From assembly GCA_036435485.1 (NCBI GenBank), contig CM071598.1:176462148-176526147 (forward strand): a stretch of 64,000 bases of DNA, read 5' to 3'. The DNA is from Saposhnikovia divaricata. Taxonomy: Eukaryota > Streptophyta > Magnoliopsida > Apiales > Apiaceae. Under the pieces are notes generated by a model, which made no database searches, was not told the DNA's origin, and saw only the letters and a list, made by a program, of their open reading frames with translations. The translations under genes were made by a program, and so were the position numbers. This document shows positions 1 to 13,474 of this stretch, piece after piece; position 1 is the first letter of the stretch, and every line of letters starts with the position of its first letter.

Positions 1-372
1 CTTTATCTCTATCTCCTAAGTTATTATTTATTATTAAAGTACTTACAATATTTAGAAAGAAAAATAAGATATTGGTAGAAAGTAGAAAATAAGAGATGTA
101 TATTAATAAAAAATAGAGTAGGGAGAAGAGAGAGAGTCTTAAATATAGAGAGAATAGATGACCTCTTAAAATTTTGAGGAGGCATTAGAAGCTTGTTGGA
201 GTTCTTTTTTCTAGCATTTTCCTCAAATATTAGCTTTAGGAGGCTATTGAAGAGCTTGTTGGAGCTTAAGCTTTTTAAAAATTACTAAGAATTTCTTGGA
301 ACTCATTTTTTTTTCATGCGCCTTACTTTTGGACTTAAGAACTTATTTAAAAATCTCTTGAAGATGCTGTTA
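1..372. mobile_element. MITE remnant cut by the left window edge
   Basis: The right part (about 290-370) reads like the right part of the element at 15741-16078: a 'cttggaa(c/t)tca' stretch, an AT-rich linker, then 'aagaacttatttaaaaatct' and 'cttgaagatgc'. I infer that both belong to one small non-autonomous family, possibly PIF/Harbinger-like. The left end is outside the window, so no target duplication can be read. Confidence 0.35.
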
Positions 373-433
373 CTACTAGTAAAAGATAGATCCATAATAA
401 TATAAATTAAATTGTAATAAATTACAATAAGAG

Positions 434-446
434 TTGACACGTGGCA
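434..446 (+). promoter_or_regulatory. G-box/ABRE with overlapping W-box core upstream of the DUF4408 gene
   Basis: ACACGTGGC (437-445) is a textbook G-box/ABRE, and TTGAC overlaps its left side. It lies about 230 nt before the ATG at 670. A TATA-like CTATTTATTA sits near 570, followed by a CT-rich leader. The motif is visible in the sequence; its use by bZIP or bHLH factors is inferred. Confidence 0.35.
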
Positions 447-669
447 CTCTGAGGAGCTTGATAACAAGTAAGCAGCCCCTTTGAAATTGCTCTCCATACG
501 ACCAACGGTCTAAATTCTAAACTCTAAAGTTATCTCAACCCGCGTCCACCCTAACCCCACCCACCTACATCTATTTATTAATAATTCATTCTACAATTTG
601 CAAGTACTACTTTTCATCAGCACCTCAATACTCACTTCTTCATCTTCAAATTAAATTTCATTTTCACAA

Positions 670-2131
670 ATGGGATCATCTAATAGTATGATGTTTTCAG
701 TAAAAGCTCTGTTGATTTCAACTGGAGTTGTGTCTATAGCCATGTTTTTAAAACTCTCTCTTCCAATAATAATAGATGAAATCCCTGTCATCTGGTCTTC
801 AATTCTCTCCTGGCTTCAGCCTCCTTATTTATACTTCGTCCTCAATGCTATTATCATTATTATTGCCTTTTCATCCAAATTTCACCCCAAAGTCGATGAC
901 TCGGAGCAGCACCAGCAGATGAATCTAACTAAAGTGCCGGTTCCAGACTCTCCGCGGTTGGATCTGTATGCTCAAAATGAGGTGTACCGAAAATTGGAAA
1001 CTCAAGATGTGATTTATCCAAAAATTGCGGATCCGGAGGAGGTGTATCGAAAAATTGAGGTTCCGGAGGTGGTGTTGGAGCCTGTGGTGGAGATTAAATC
1101 GGAGGAGGTTGTGGCAAAGAACGATGATAATGAGTTTGTGATATCTAGGTCCACTTGGACGCCGACAAGGAAGATTGAGAAGGAGGAGTTTAGGTTCCCG
1201 GTTACGGAGAAACCTCTGGTTTCTTCCAGGTTCAGTAACCGGAAACCTGCTAAAGCTAGTCCTGAAGGTATGATTTTTAATAAATCATTTATGCAAATTT
1301 AAATTTGTTCGTGAAAATTTTGCATCGATTAGTTGATTAATTAGCCAACGGCTATAAATCTTTGTTCTAAATCAACGTATAATAGATTGTGGGAACAATC
1401 AATAAACTCATGGATTAGATACGTTAAATTAAGCAAAACGTATAAAGAGAGTCCCGCAAAACGTATAAAGAGAGTCCCAAAAAGGTTCCCAAAACCATTC
1501 GCAAATAATGAGTTATCACAAATAAAAATAAGTTATGTACTATCATTTAGTAAAAATTCGGAATCCGTTTCGAAATACGTAGCATTGCTCTAAGTAAAAT
1601 CTGGCTTAAAGAGTAGGTACGGAAATTTGAAACCGTTATTAAAATTAGAATGTTTGATCACCTAACGGCTATATATTGAGTGGCATTATATTATAATAAA
1701 AAGTGGAGATGAAATAATTGTATTGGGAAATATGCACAGGTGGAAACAGGGCACTGAGGGTGGCGAAGCCAAAGAGGCAAGAGACGTTGGAGAGCACCTG
1801 GAAAGCTATAACGGACGGTCGTCACGTGCCCCTCACCAGGCACTTGAAGAAGTCCGATACATTTGAGAATCACGCTACTCAGGTTAGTGGCGATTCTCCA
1901 ACGTATTCTCCACGGCACGTGAAAAAATCGGACACATTTCGAGACCGGACCAATTACGGTTCACCGTCACCGGTGTCGGGAGGGAAGCTGAGGAAGGAAG
2001 CGTCGCCGAGCCAAGACGAGCTGAACCGGCGAGTGGAAGCGTTTATAAACAAGTTCAATCAGGAAATGAGGTTGCAAAGACAGGAGTCTTTGAACCAGTA
2101 CATGGAGATGGTTAACCGAGGGTCTCATTAG
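670..2131 (+). CDS. DUF4408/DUF761 membrane-anchored protein, two exons
   Basis: I join exon 1 (670-1267) and exon 2 (1740-2131). The donor is AAG|GTATG and the acceptor GCACAG|GT, with matching phase (one base plus two), giving 329 aa. The N-terminus has two hydrophobic segments (about residues 9-30 and 45-70) separated by a loop ending in SWLQPP, which is typical of plant DUF4408. The middle is acidic, with repeated EVYRK(L/I)E motifs. The C-terminus (DELNRRVEAFINKFN, then MRLQRQESL) is the DUF761 motif. Family members are mostly uncharacterised membrane proteins, some linked to stress responses. Exon 2 carries two LKKSDTF/VKKSDTF-like repeats. The 472-bp intron contains a 23-bp tandem duplication (about 1435-1477). 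The gene is convergent with the VAL3-like gene. Family assignment is firm; cellular function is unknown. Confidence 0.85.
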
Positions 2132-2430
2132 GATTTTTAATTTTAAATTCAGATTTCATATGACTTATATGTTGATTGCTATTATGTATACTTACATATT
2201 GGTTTTGTTTTTTGAATCTTCTTGGGGTCTTTGAACCAATGGCTCTCAAGGAAATGGGAGTTGCAAAGTTTGAAATTCTTTTTGTTGTTTGGTTTGTTTA
2301 CTTGAGAGTTGTGGTTCTAGTGTAATTTGCTAGCACAAAATTGAAAGTCATAGATACATTAGGAAAGATATGATGGGGGTACCACCCCCTCTTTTTTCTA
2401 TTTGTATAGATCTAAAATGTGGTCATAAAT

Positions 2431-2854
2431 AGTGGCGGATCCAGGAATTTAGGTTAGGGTACTCGGAACCCAGATTTTCGCGTGGAGTGCGAATTTTTTT
2501 TATGGTATAAACTAATGTTCTAAAACATTTAACCAAGATTTGTTAATTAGAAGCAAAATTTTAGCAATTTAAATGTATATATAGATGTTTGATGGATTTT
2601 ACATTGATTTTCCATCAATATGGGACAAAATTAAAGCAAAAAATGTAAAAAATAAGTAAAAAAATTAAAAATGTTGGAGCTAGAAATCGAAACTAGGACC
2701 TCTTGCTACGCTTTTCCTTCACCAAATCAGCTGATCTAAGCTATTTCTGTGTATATTACGCAACTTATTAATATATATACGAATTTTTTTTATTTTTTTT
2801 TAAAAACCTAAGGTACTCGGTCGAGTACCCTCGGCATAAGATAGATCCGCCACT
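2431..2854. mobile_element. MITE with AGTGGCGGATC termini
   Basis: The ends are AGTGGCGGATCC and its near-perfect inverted match GATCCGCCACT. They are flanked by GGTCATAAAT (2421-2430) and GGTCCTAAAT (2855-2864), a 10-bp direct repeat with one mismatch. There is no coding capacity. The size and an 8-10-bp duplication fit a non-autonomous hAT or Mutator-like element. It lies in the 3' flank of the DUF4408 gene. Confidence 0.6.
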
Positions 2855-2864
2855 GGTCCTAAAT

Positions 2865-4589
2865 CAAGACCATTCTTTCTTGTCTATGAATAATTGTTGC
2901 AAAATGGACCAAAGAGTTGTGTATGTATGTATGTATGCATCTGTTAAAATGTTTGAGATTGTGATTGATACAGTTTCCTATTACATACATCAAAAGAAGC
3001 TTTTAGCATCTCAAAGAAATTGGATAAGTTGAGCATTTTGTCACATCAACCAAAGCAAAAGCGTGGGCTAGCTCACCGTCCATAGACACTTCGTATTGAC
3101 CCGCAACATAACGAGACTTTCGGTTTCTTCATTTTATGTGTAATAAATAGTACTCGTATAATACTCGGTTGTATTGACTGAATTACACAAGTCAACTCAA
3201 CAGGTGTAGTTGGACAGTTAGTCCCGGCCAACAAATTAAAATTAATATGATTCCATCCAGGTAACTCTAAGCCAAGACCGATGCATAGTTATACTTAGTT
3301 CTATAGCTATAATATAAAACTAAGTTTGTAAAATCACCATTCTAATTAGTTATACTTAGTCCTATAAATGGATAGTTGGTCCTATATTTAGGACTAAAAA
3401 AGACTATAACCATTCTTGCTACATCATCTCCAATTAACCACATAATTTTATTCACTATCAAAAAATGTTAAAATACATTTTAAATGCTAGTTTGAATGTA
3501 ATTGATCCTATTTTAGAACTATGCATTGGAGTACTAGTTGTATTTTAAGACCAAGAACCATTTTTTGATTTCAAATTATAGCAATATCTGTAGTCATTTT
3601 AGATTTAGCATTGAACTTGTTCTAACCAAGGTATATTAACCAACATGGTTGGAGTCTTGGAGATGGTAATCCCGCAACAGTTTTACGTAAGGCGCATATT
3701 TGTCTCCGAATATTAGGTACCTAATAAGGATATAAGATCGAAAGTCAATAGTTTCATTCCAACTCTTAGCACAGTTGTACCAACTATTTGTAAGCCAAAA
3801 CTGCTGTAGATAAACATATGTAATATGGTCTGCTAGTTGCAATAACCAAATTAACCAACGGCACAATCTCCTTTAGTTTTGTTCGGTTCTTGCACCTTTT
3901 ATTGGAGCCAACATTCTAACCGAAAAGCTGGCCTTACAGTTCTACTGATTCTCCCATACTACAATAATTCATTTAGTTTACTACTAGTAAGTATCCATTC
4001 CAATTAGTCCAATCACATGCACGAGAATACATAACAATATAGTAAAATTTATCTAGTAAGGTTCATATTATATATGTACTATGTACTTGGAGAAAAAGAT
4101 GTATAACATAGGTCTAATAATTTAATGGTCTTTTCCTATATTACTAAGGCATAAACTATCCTAAATGCAACCAGTTCACTGATTAGGAGCTGTGCTGCCT
4201 ACCTTTCGATCGATACAAGGTGACCTTCCAAAAGCAATACGACATACCTCCTGTCCTGCCACCCAGTCCAGTTGCATTGATATCAGTTTCTTCTTTCTTC
4301 TTTGAAACATGCAACTGATCACCGAGAACAGAAAATCATAGTTTTGTAACCTTCAACTCCAACTCCAACTTCTACCAGTCATTATGTACACATCTACTAC
4401 AGCATGTTTAGTGCGGAAAATTATGCCACAAGCAACAAGAGTATTACCATTATGCCACAAGTTGAACAAGATTGACTAGCTCTATTAATCTCCTCTTAAC
4501 TAATAATTGCTAATATAGTCGGATGATGATCTGTATCTGCTTCTCATATGGCCACTGTTGAGATGGATGATGTTGTCTAAACTCTATAC
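2865..4589. other. Intergenic region between convergent genes
   Basis: I see no credible coding sequence. It holds both 3' flanks and a putative small MITE (about 3278-3530) whose ends CGATGCATAGTT and AACTATGCATTGG are inverted. A second TTATACTTAGT(T/C)CTATA copy lies inside that MITE. Confidence 0.5.
3278..3530. mobile_element. Putative short TIR element
   Basis: Inverted ends (C)CGATGCATAGTT and AACTATGCATTGG enclose about 250 bp of AT-rich non-coding DNA with internal ACTTAGTYCTATA repeats. The target duplication is unclear, so the superfamily is not assigned. Confidence 0.35.
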
Positions 4590-7500
4590 TCAAAGTATGG
4601 CAGGATTAACAAGAGTATTACCATTTGCACTCGAGCTTGAATCTTTTTGCTTCTTCAGGTACCTCTCAGTAGCATTTTGGAGCAATCTCGTCATGCCACC
4701 AGAATCTGAAAAAGGTGACGTATCTTCCTCTTGTTCTGGTTGTATATTCAGATCGATTTGACCTTTAAACGGAGATGCAGAAAATTTCTTCTTATATAGG
4801 TCATGTCCAAATCCATCATTGGTCACTGCCTCATGGCTTGAACTACAGTTTCCTGTGTCACTACAGAGCGGGATGTCCTCAGGCTGCTGCAGCTTTTGGC
4901 GTTTAGTCTCTATTTCTTTCTCAGTTTGCTTCTTATCGCGCTTTGACATCATAGTGTGAAAACGGCGTTTAACTGTTAAGCAGACATTACATGTGCATGT
5001 TTCCTTGTGCTTAGGACACATACCGCTTGGGGGCTGAATACACACAATGCATGTACAACCAGGCCTATGGCGCGGATGTTTTGTTGTGGTCTTGGATGAA
5101 GGGAGGATACCACCCTCCTCATGGATAGCCAAGTTGGCAAGTTCATCCAACCCCTCTAAAGCATCCACTGGATCTGGCTCATCTTCTTTCTTGGCGTTTA
5201 TTTTATTAGCTCCACCTGCATTAAATTATGTTACTATTATTATATTTTGGCTCCTCTAGTAGGGGTTTTATATTTTGTGTGTATTCACCAGTAGCATGGT
5301 AGATGAGAGATGAAATACAATATTTTTACAAGTTGGGTGCAAGAAAAGGCAATGGAGTAGGATGATGCATCTAACAATTTGGTGTTTTAAGAAAGAAAAT
5401 GGGAGAGAAAGTTGACAATATAAGATCAAAAATCATCCAACTTTCTTTCATCAATTCCGGAAAATGACATTTGCTACATACTTTAAGTCCTTCAAGTAAA
5501 TACCAATTACCTGTCATTAGCAGATCCTCCAGCTCCTTTGATGTCAACTCCTGAGCCGCAGAACAAAAAGATCTGGATGCCAGCAAGAAACGATCATTAG
5601 GTGTAATAGGACTCCCAAATCAACTTTTGTGTTACTTACTGATTGACCAAAACTCCTATTGCCAAATTTTTGGGGCATGATATTATTATGTAGTTCATCA
5701 TTGTTCAAATATCATGAGATAGAGGTCATGGAAACAGATGTCTTTGTGGGTAAAAACAGTTATACATCAACAAGCATCAGTAATTATTAGTAACTCATTG
5801 CTGTCCTTTTCTCTCAGTCCTTATCGGACCACCAATGGTTTGCATCCCAATGCAATGATAATTCCTCCTCCCCCCCAATTCTCCCCCAAATATAGAACCC
5901 GAAAGACTCACTTGGAATGGGACAGAGGACTATTTATGACCAAGTGACCAACAAACTTAATAATACAAAAATACAAAGCTTTAGGGATCAGATAAAGAAA
6001 TTCGTAGACACAGACAACATCAAAATTGGTTAACTAGCTAACATATGGTAAATTGAACACATGCAGTTATAATCATTTTCAATGGTTTGCATCCCAATGC
6101 AATGATAATTCCCCCCACCCCCCCAATTCTCCCCCAAATATAGAACCCGAAAGACTTCACTTGGAATGAGACAGAGGACTATTTATGACCAAGTGACCAA
6201 CAAACTTAATAATACAAAAATAAAAAGCTTTAGGGATCAGATAAAGAAATTCGTAGACACAGACAACATCAAAATTGGTTAACTAGCTAACATATGGTAA
6301 ATTGAACACATGCAGTTATAATCATTTTTTATTATACTAAAAAATTTTACTGCCCCGTCAGAAGTTTGAATTACAAGTTTACAACCAGCTCAACATTAAC
6401 AACGAGAAACTTAGTAAACTTTGCACGTCCTTGCCTAATGTAGAAGTAAGTCAAACAAGACAATGTGGTGGACATTCAAGAGGCCCTTGAAAAGTGCAGG
6501 ATTTTAACATCATACAACCAAGGCTTTGAAATGAGTGGCAACAAAATTTGTCTACTGGTCTATGGTCAGCTCAAGTTGAGTCACGTAACACTACAAAATC
6601 GTAGGGGAAAGTGGAAACCAAGAAGGCAAAGGAAACAAATCAAATTGCACCATAAACCTTCAGAATGCATTACCGGCATAAGGGGCATGCAAATATAGAC
6701 AAACTCGTTAAATAGGCGCCCACTTGTTACATATGCTTTCTAGTTTATATGCACAACCAATCAAGTAGTCAAAAAGAAGGGGGCCTGCATTTGTGGTGAA
6801 GTGGGTGCATACTGTACCTTTCTCGATCCCAAGAGTTCTTATAGCAAGTCCATCTTGAGGGAAGAAGGATATCACCAGGAACTCTGCGCCATTTAAAGCA
6901 ATCCTCACACTGAGCCCACTGAAACTTTCCACTAACAAAAATGTGATGTGTTGCATTAGATTGTATGTGGTAGAAGCATTAGTGAAATTGACATTGATAT
7001 TTAAGCAACTTTGACTTAGTTTCAATCTGTTACGAAGATTCAGAATTATATATCTACAATCTGTACATGTCCACATTGTATCCTATGACTCAATTTTAAT
7101 AAGTCATGAAAATTCAAAATTATTTTTATCTACAACTGTATAACATATGTACTTCTAAAACATGGAAGCTTTTTACTACTCCACCCTAAAAAAATGCAGC
7201 AAGATGGATCAGATTAAAACCTACTAGACTTTAATTAGAAACGAAGACAATACTGACTTACTCCACACAGTCTGTTGCTAAAATAGTAGGCCTTCCAATA
7301 ACTGGTGGCTCCTGCTAAAACAATTCATGTTAGATCCCAAAAGAAAATATCAGGTTAACAGCATCTAAGAATTTGTAAAAAGTACTAAGTAGGTTGGAAG
7401 AAGAAAATTAAAACTTGACAAAAAAATACTTCGACAAAGAAAACCCCAACAAGTACTATGTAATAGAGATCTTCCCCCCAGCTTGTTGAATGTAGCAAGT

Positions 7501-10500
7501 AATTTCATGAAAGTTAAAAATCAAAAACAGTTCAGCGATGTATAGAAACTGCTTTTTTCCCAGTTCTTTATCATTCTTCCCAGCACCCAAAATTATATAA
7601 TATTTAAAATTTTGTAATAAGAAGATCTTTATAAATCTATATATATATATGCCACTGTGCTATAACATAAATTACTTAGACAGCGGTCGATTTTGATAAT
7701 GAAAAAATGACCATGACACAGATACGGGAATGAATGTAACACTGTGATCCTGGTGCTGATGAATGATGAGGAATACAGGTGGATCCTTAATTAATACAAT
7801 AATACATGAACAACAAAGTCATTACCTCAAATTCTGCAATTTCATAGCCATCAATCACTACAATCTGGGGAGCATAGTCAGAAGGTGGACGAAACAACCC
7901 TTGAACTTCTTTCAATGTGATCTCAAGCTCTATAATTTGATCGTTTCCAACGCGTAGGCGTTTACTCTTTGAACCTAAGGTACTGTTCTTCCTCTTACTA
8001 AGTAATGCTTCAACTCCAAGTACATCACTCGCTACATTGTTCGATTTATTTGCCTCAGACCATCTATTTGCTGGGTCAGCTGAGTTGGCCTGGCTAGTTG
8101 CCAGAAGGCTTGATGATATTATATTATCTTTAACATGAATAGGTGCAGGAACACCTTCACCAGGTTTACTAGCTCTTGTAGTAACCTCTCTATGTGTTAA
8201 AACTTCATTGCCAGTATTAACAGATTCTCTGCTCTGTGGATAAAAAGAATAAGGCCTTAATAACTTATATCTTCAAGACTTGAGATCATGCTTAAGGTAA
8301 TTAGTAGGAAACTTAAAACTTCAAAACAAGATTTCAAATGAAGTGGAAAGGTAATCAATGAATGAAACTTCAAAATCTCAATATATGGAAACGTGGCGGT
8401 AGATTCTACTTTGTAATATGTTGATAAAGCCACATATTACAGACTGAACTTAATCATTCAGGTAAGATACTTGTTATTTCGATAATATTGTTTAAAGCAC
8501 ATTGCTAATATAAATGTATCCATTATATTATATAGTCAACACATCAGCAACGCAGAGAAGAACGAACATTGCACTACATTATTTTTCAAATTTATGTGTC
8601 ACAAAGTAAATGTCAGATCTCTCACAAATTTACAATTACCACATTCAGAGCAAACACGCTAATTATTTTCTACAGAATAAAGGAAACAGTAGTACAACAT
8701 CAGACCTGGTTTGCTGGATGAGTGGAAGCTTTCCGACCTCCCATGACCAACTTTCCTTCTGGTTCTAACCTGCTGAATGTTACTGAAAACAAGAACAGAT
8801 CTCAGCCCCAGAAATAGCATAGTAAACTTGCCTTACGTGAAGTCCACATGAGAATCCAGAGAACTTGCTTGATAAACAATACATCAAGTCAAATAAAAAT
8901 ACCCTCACAGATTTATAGAAAGTTGATTGCAATTGTAGAAAAAGGAACTAGATATTATATTAGCAGTATGATTTTTTAAAAGTAATTGGAAGTGTGTATC
9001 CGAACAAACATATTCCGTCCGTCAATAAATAGACATCCAACTGTTCTTTTAGGATGTTATTAAACAATTCCTTCTGTCTATTTTAAGATTATTTTATCAA
9101 ATTTCTCCTATCATACCCTTGCAATTTTTTAATTTAATTTCTCTATATATGAATAAAGTTCATATTAGCACATCAGATACAAACTACCAAAGAGTTGTAC
9201 ATACAAAGAAGATGAGAGCAATATTTAAAGTTTTTCAGAAGTATTACGAGGTAGGTTATAATTTCTTTAGCATGCCAAACAATTTACAGCGTTAGTTGGG
9301 TAGTGGGAGTATAAATTTAAAATGCAATGTAACAGCCATGAAATGGTACCTTCTAAACTAATAGACAAAATGATACTGGAAAGGACGAAGTCATTAGGCT
9401 GTAATGTGGGTCAGATCGTTTACCTGTGTCGCCTGCTACCAATTGCATAGACTGTATACAAGGAGTTACTCCCTCTAAAACATACATTCTGCTATTATTG
9501 TTGGGCCAAAACCGGAACTGAAACACCCACTCGTTCCCTTTCATATCTTGCATCATAAGAGGTATCCCTTCCGGATTAGTAATTTCTGGAAGGTAGGCCT
9601 ACAAAAATTGTATTTGGAGTAAATTAACAAGGGCACTACATTTACCAAGACTTTTACTTGATATTTCTTTTTTGTCTTGCATTATACATAGGACCACAAG
9701 GTATACATTAAGAAAACATATTTTTTCATGCTTTTATGTATGCTCTTGTTATGATAAAGTAAACTGTATAGCATGAGTCACACACTTGGATGAAGCATTC
9801 AAGTTAACAAGTCTTAGACAGGTCTAATACAGCTCCAAGTAATCGTTCTTTACAGCATTTCGCAGAACATGACAAACACTACCTAACAAGTGTACCCATA
9901 AAACCCAAAATGTTTTACTGTTTTTTCAGCTTAATAAATTATTTACTGTTCAGTAACACTCGAACTTAAAAAATATAAGATATAACTAACTTATCACAAC
10001 AAGTGTAAGGCTAGAAAAACAAGGTCCATCATGCTAACATATCATTTTTTGTCGAATCTTCGCTTGACCATCTGATGGTTGTTAGCACATGAAACACAGT
10101 AAAGTAGACACATATGTGTAGCTTTCTGAAAAAGGCTCAAATCAGGTGCTGCTAAAAAAATAATTGGAAACGGCAGAGGATCACCTTGACTTGGTCATAA
10201 TTCTCCATACAGTCTTCACCCTTTCCTTTTCTTTTTCTTTTTTAATAAATAAATAACAAGATAACATACACGCATTACATTTACATACATCCTTAATAGG
10301 ATCTAGAAGTTTTTTTAAGTAGATTATTTAACATTATTTAGAGTCCTGCTGCTCAAGCCAAAAATTATTTTAAAGAAGTAAAGATTACCTCTGCGCCTTT
10401 TTTTGGAAGGACTAAACGCCCTATCCGTCCAGCATCACTAGCACTTAATGTCTTTTCAAACAAAGGAGTAATTGCAGTGCTGGGACTAAATGGTAAAGAT

Positions 10501-13313
10501 TAACAAACTGCTTGGTGGAGGAACACTGGAACACATTTAATAACTGACAGAGAAATCAAAATTAAAAGTAATGTTAACATTTGATATAATGAAGACAAAC
10601 ATCTTTTAACGAGGATACTGTCCGGATATCTCCTGAAGCTCCTGGTTAGTTATTCTGGGCCGGTTTCTCGGACGTAACTGGCTCTGAACTCGACCATCCC
10701 CTCTATGATTTCCATTGTGAGTTTGAGCTGTACCACTTGATTCAACTCCACTGGAGCTAGGAAAACATATACCTATTGCAGGCAGAAAATTCAAAAAGTT
10801 AAGCACAGGTCAAGTGAAATTCATAAGGAGGTTAAATTGTCTGACACCACACAGATAGTTGAATCAATTAGTTAGGGGCTTATACCAGAAACTTCATTCC
10901 CAATGATCTCAAGTGCACCACTTTTCATACTCCCCTTTATTAGTCGTCCCGAGGACTCCCATTTTTTATTTTTATCCGGGAAAGAGACCGGCACTCCTTC
11001 AGGGGCATATAATCTATCGATGCCACCTGGTACCTCAACTTGAGAGGGCATCTTTGCATTCAGTCCCACCTGTATTGTATTATTGTTGAACCAACTAGGT
11101 GCTTCCCGCCAAGGTACAGGTCCTGACCCGGCTATTGAACTCCAATTATTCACTGAAAGATCCTTCACTTTATCAGAGAATCCATGATTGTGAAGAAAAG
11201 GTGGAGGGCCTGGAGGCCATGCAGGATTGGGAGTCTGAATGAGAACAACAGAGGACATATTAAGATTTGTGTTCTTTAATATGGTTTATAAATTCTATAA
11301 CATATCACATTGCAACTGAGATTTTTCTTTCCACTCACTAGTTTTCACTTATTTACCAATTACCAATAATAGCATGATTAACAGTAAACTAAAAAATATT
11401 ACTGAACTGAACTATGAAGTATTACCAGAACAAAACTTTTCCTGGCACAACCCATACATTCAATCCCTCCCGCATCCAGTAGTACGAACATATGAAACGA
11501 AACAATACATCCACAATGTATTTGCTACATTAAAAAACAATGATCTTTAGAACACGAATTATTTAAGTCCATTCAATCAAATGATCCAGATTAAACTATT
11601 TAATATTATGCAAAAGAGTAAGGAAATCTATTGCTGACCTTTCCACAGGACTCGCAACACCTCCAACCCGAAGCATTTAAATGGAAAGACTCGCAGAACT
11701 TTCCATCCTCAAAAGCAGAGCTGCCGATATACAGAAAAAAGAAAAAGAGATTCATACAGATAAGTAAAAGGATATATAAAGTCTCATAATCTACTGAACA
11801 CTTCAACACTAAGTACAATATTAGTGGTTCCATTATGTCCCATCAGGATTAACCCTCTCTCCATCAAAACATGCGTAAATTTGGGAAAAGTTTCCAAATG
11901 CGTGAATACTAGTATATCCCCCCCCCCCCCATCTCACGCCTTTTCCCCGCATCTGTCACGATGGGAGCAGAAACATGTGAAACTGGAAGAGGATTTATTA
12001 AGACAGAACATGGTGGAAACATCTGCAGTCAACAATTCTACATCTAGACCACACAGAAGTTACGGAAATTTACATTTGAAGTGTCAAGCTGATTTACTCC
12101 ATTATGATTTTTCCAACAGTTACAATTCACGATAAATAAATTAGCAATACTTGAAAAAAATGCTAAGCGAGCTTACATATTATTTTGTGCACATCTTCAC
12201 TTTTTTTACATAATCACTCCATACATGTCCATCTAAGACTTTCTTTTGTAATGCAATATTTTATATTTTACAAATATAAACTAAAAAACTTTAGCCATAA
12301 GAAACTATATTTTACCTGCTACAACAAACAATATCTTGAAACATTAAAACATGAAAGAGAAAGTAATATAAGAAAAAATAGTTATCAACAAAAAGACAAA
12401 TTTGGGGACAAAGAAAATATAAGATCAGCAATATAAGGATAAAACCGGAATTTTGTTTTATATGTTAGGCATTATTAGCAAGTGTTTGATAAGTGTAGAA
12501 GTAAAATACGTGGGCTACTTATATTAAAAATATGCTGAAGAGTTAAGAACCAAACCCACAATTTCAAATTATTTTATAAAAATAAGAGTCCATTCGATTT
12601 TAGAATGGATATATCTCTCCCATAGACATAAGTTGTTTCAAGAAGACATTTAATGGTCTATATTTCATTAGCAAAATAAGAATCATCTGTCTACTATATA
12701 TCCTAATGAGAGTGTCTTTGTATTTAGCAAAGTGACAAAGTAAGAAAGTATAAAGTTACACAGACTCCAAATATTAACATTAATAAAAGTGAACTTCATT
12801 TTCTTATTTTGATTGTACTTGTATCCTATATTCACAAAACCAGCAGTCTAAAAACCACAAATTCTCCCCTGCAAAAAATTGACGGAAAGTTTTTTCAATT
12901 CTCGAATTCTAACATCTAACCTTGCAACTTATTACACACACATGAATATCTGGTACTGGCATTTCAATGCCAGAGCACAGGTATCTCGTAATCTTTCCCC
13001 GAAGAACGAAATTCTGCTCAAGGCATAAGAAATCATAACTACATGAAACTCGAAACTCAAACAAGTCTCCTTGTAAGTTGCAACATAATATATATAATTC
13101 AGCTATGAAAACTGAAAGACGATTCTGTAAACAAATTGATACATCATTCACAAAATTACATAAAAATTCATACATCACTTACAAAAATCACAAAGTCAAA
13201 CAGTGTCACACAATTAAACAAGTCCACAGTCAACACAGTAACTATATCAAAGTACTAATACAGTTAGAAAAATCAAGTATAAACACACACGCAAACAGAG
13301 AGAGAGAGAGGGA

Positions 13314-13362
<49 letters not shown>

Positions 13363-13474
13363 CATACGCGCACCGATGACACAAGTCAGCAAAGTCGCCA
13401 GTGCGGCGACGCCAGCCTCTACAAGAAGGCTCCATCAAAACTTGTTTACACTTTGAATTGAAGCACACCGCCAT
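4590..13474 (-). CDS. VAL3: VAL-type B3 transcriptional repressor, VAL3-like, 13 exons
   Basis: Exons on the minus strand: 13474-13368, 11720-11639, 11524-11426, 11234-10886, 10772-10619, 10485-10389, 9598-9424, 8782-8706, 8233-7826, 7311-7262, 6931-6818, 5572-5511, 5215-4590. All junctions are GT-AG, phases agree, and the sum is 2400 nt (799 aa plus stop). Domains in order: PHD-like Cys/His finger (about 1-90, with SGWRCCESCGK and HCGC), B3 DNA-binding domain (about 266-372, with LSASDAGRIGRLVLPK and FRFWPNNNSRMYVLEG), CW zinc finger (about 536-575, with WAQCEDCFKWRRVP), the VAL Cys-rich block (HPRHRPGCTC, CIQPPSG), and a C-terminal IDLNIQP EAR motif. VAL proteins bind RY elements (CATGCA) through B3 and recruit Polycomb and histone deacetylase to silence embryonic genes; CW and PHD-L read histone marks. 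ESCGK-HCGC, DAGGIEC, EEPPVIG and the GPKH-like CPKH block place it nearest Arabidopsis VAL3, but unlike that protein it keeps CW. Confidence 0.9.
5833..6327. repeat. Direct tandem duplication of about 247 bp inside a VAL3 intron
   Basis: CAATGGTTTGCATCCCAATG starts at 5833 and again at 6080, and the copies stay nearly identical to about 6327. Differences are small indels in a C-run and a few substitutions. The duplication lies in the intron between exons 6931-6818 and 5572-5511 and touches no splice site. Confidence 0.85.
13297..13361. repeat. GA/CT microsatellite just inside VAL3 intron 1
   Basis: About 65 bp of nearly pure GA (CT on the gene strand) begins 6 nt after the intron 1 donor (GTATGT at 13367-13362). 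In plants, GAGA tracts bind BPC factors that can recruit Polycomb; that role here is only inferred. Confidence 0.85.

Noticed and set aside
11824..12436. Two plus-strand ORFs of about 83-103 codons
   Set aside because: They lie in VAL3 intron 1 on the opposite strand, AT-rich, with no recognisable domain.
13078..13461. Plus-strand ORF with an Arg-Glu repeat opposite VAL3 exon 1
   Set aside because: It is the GA microsatellite read through, overlapping a well-supported minus-strand exon.
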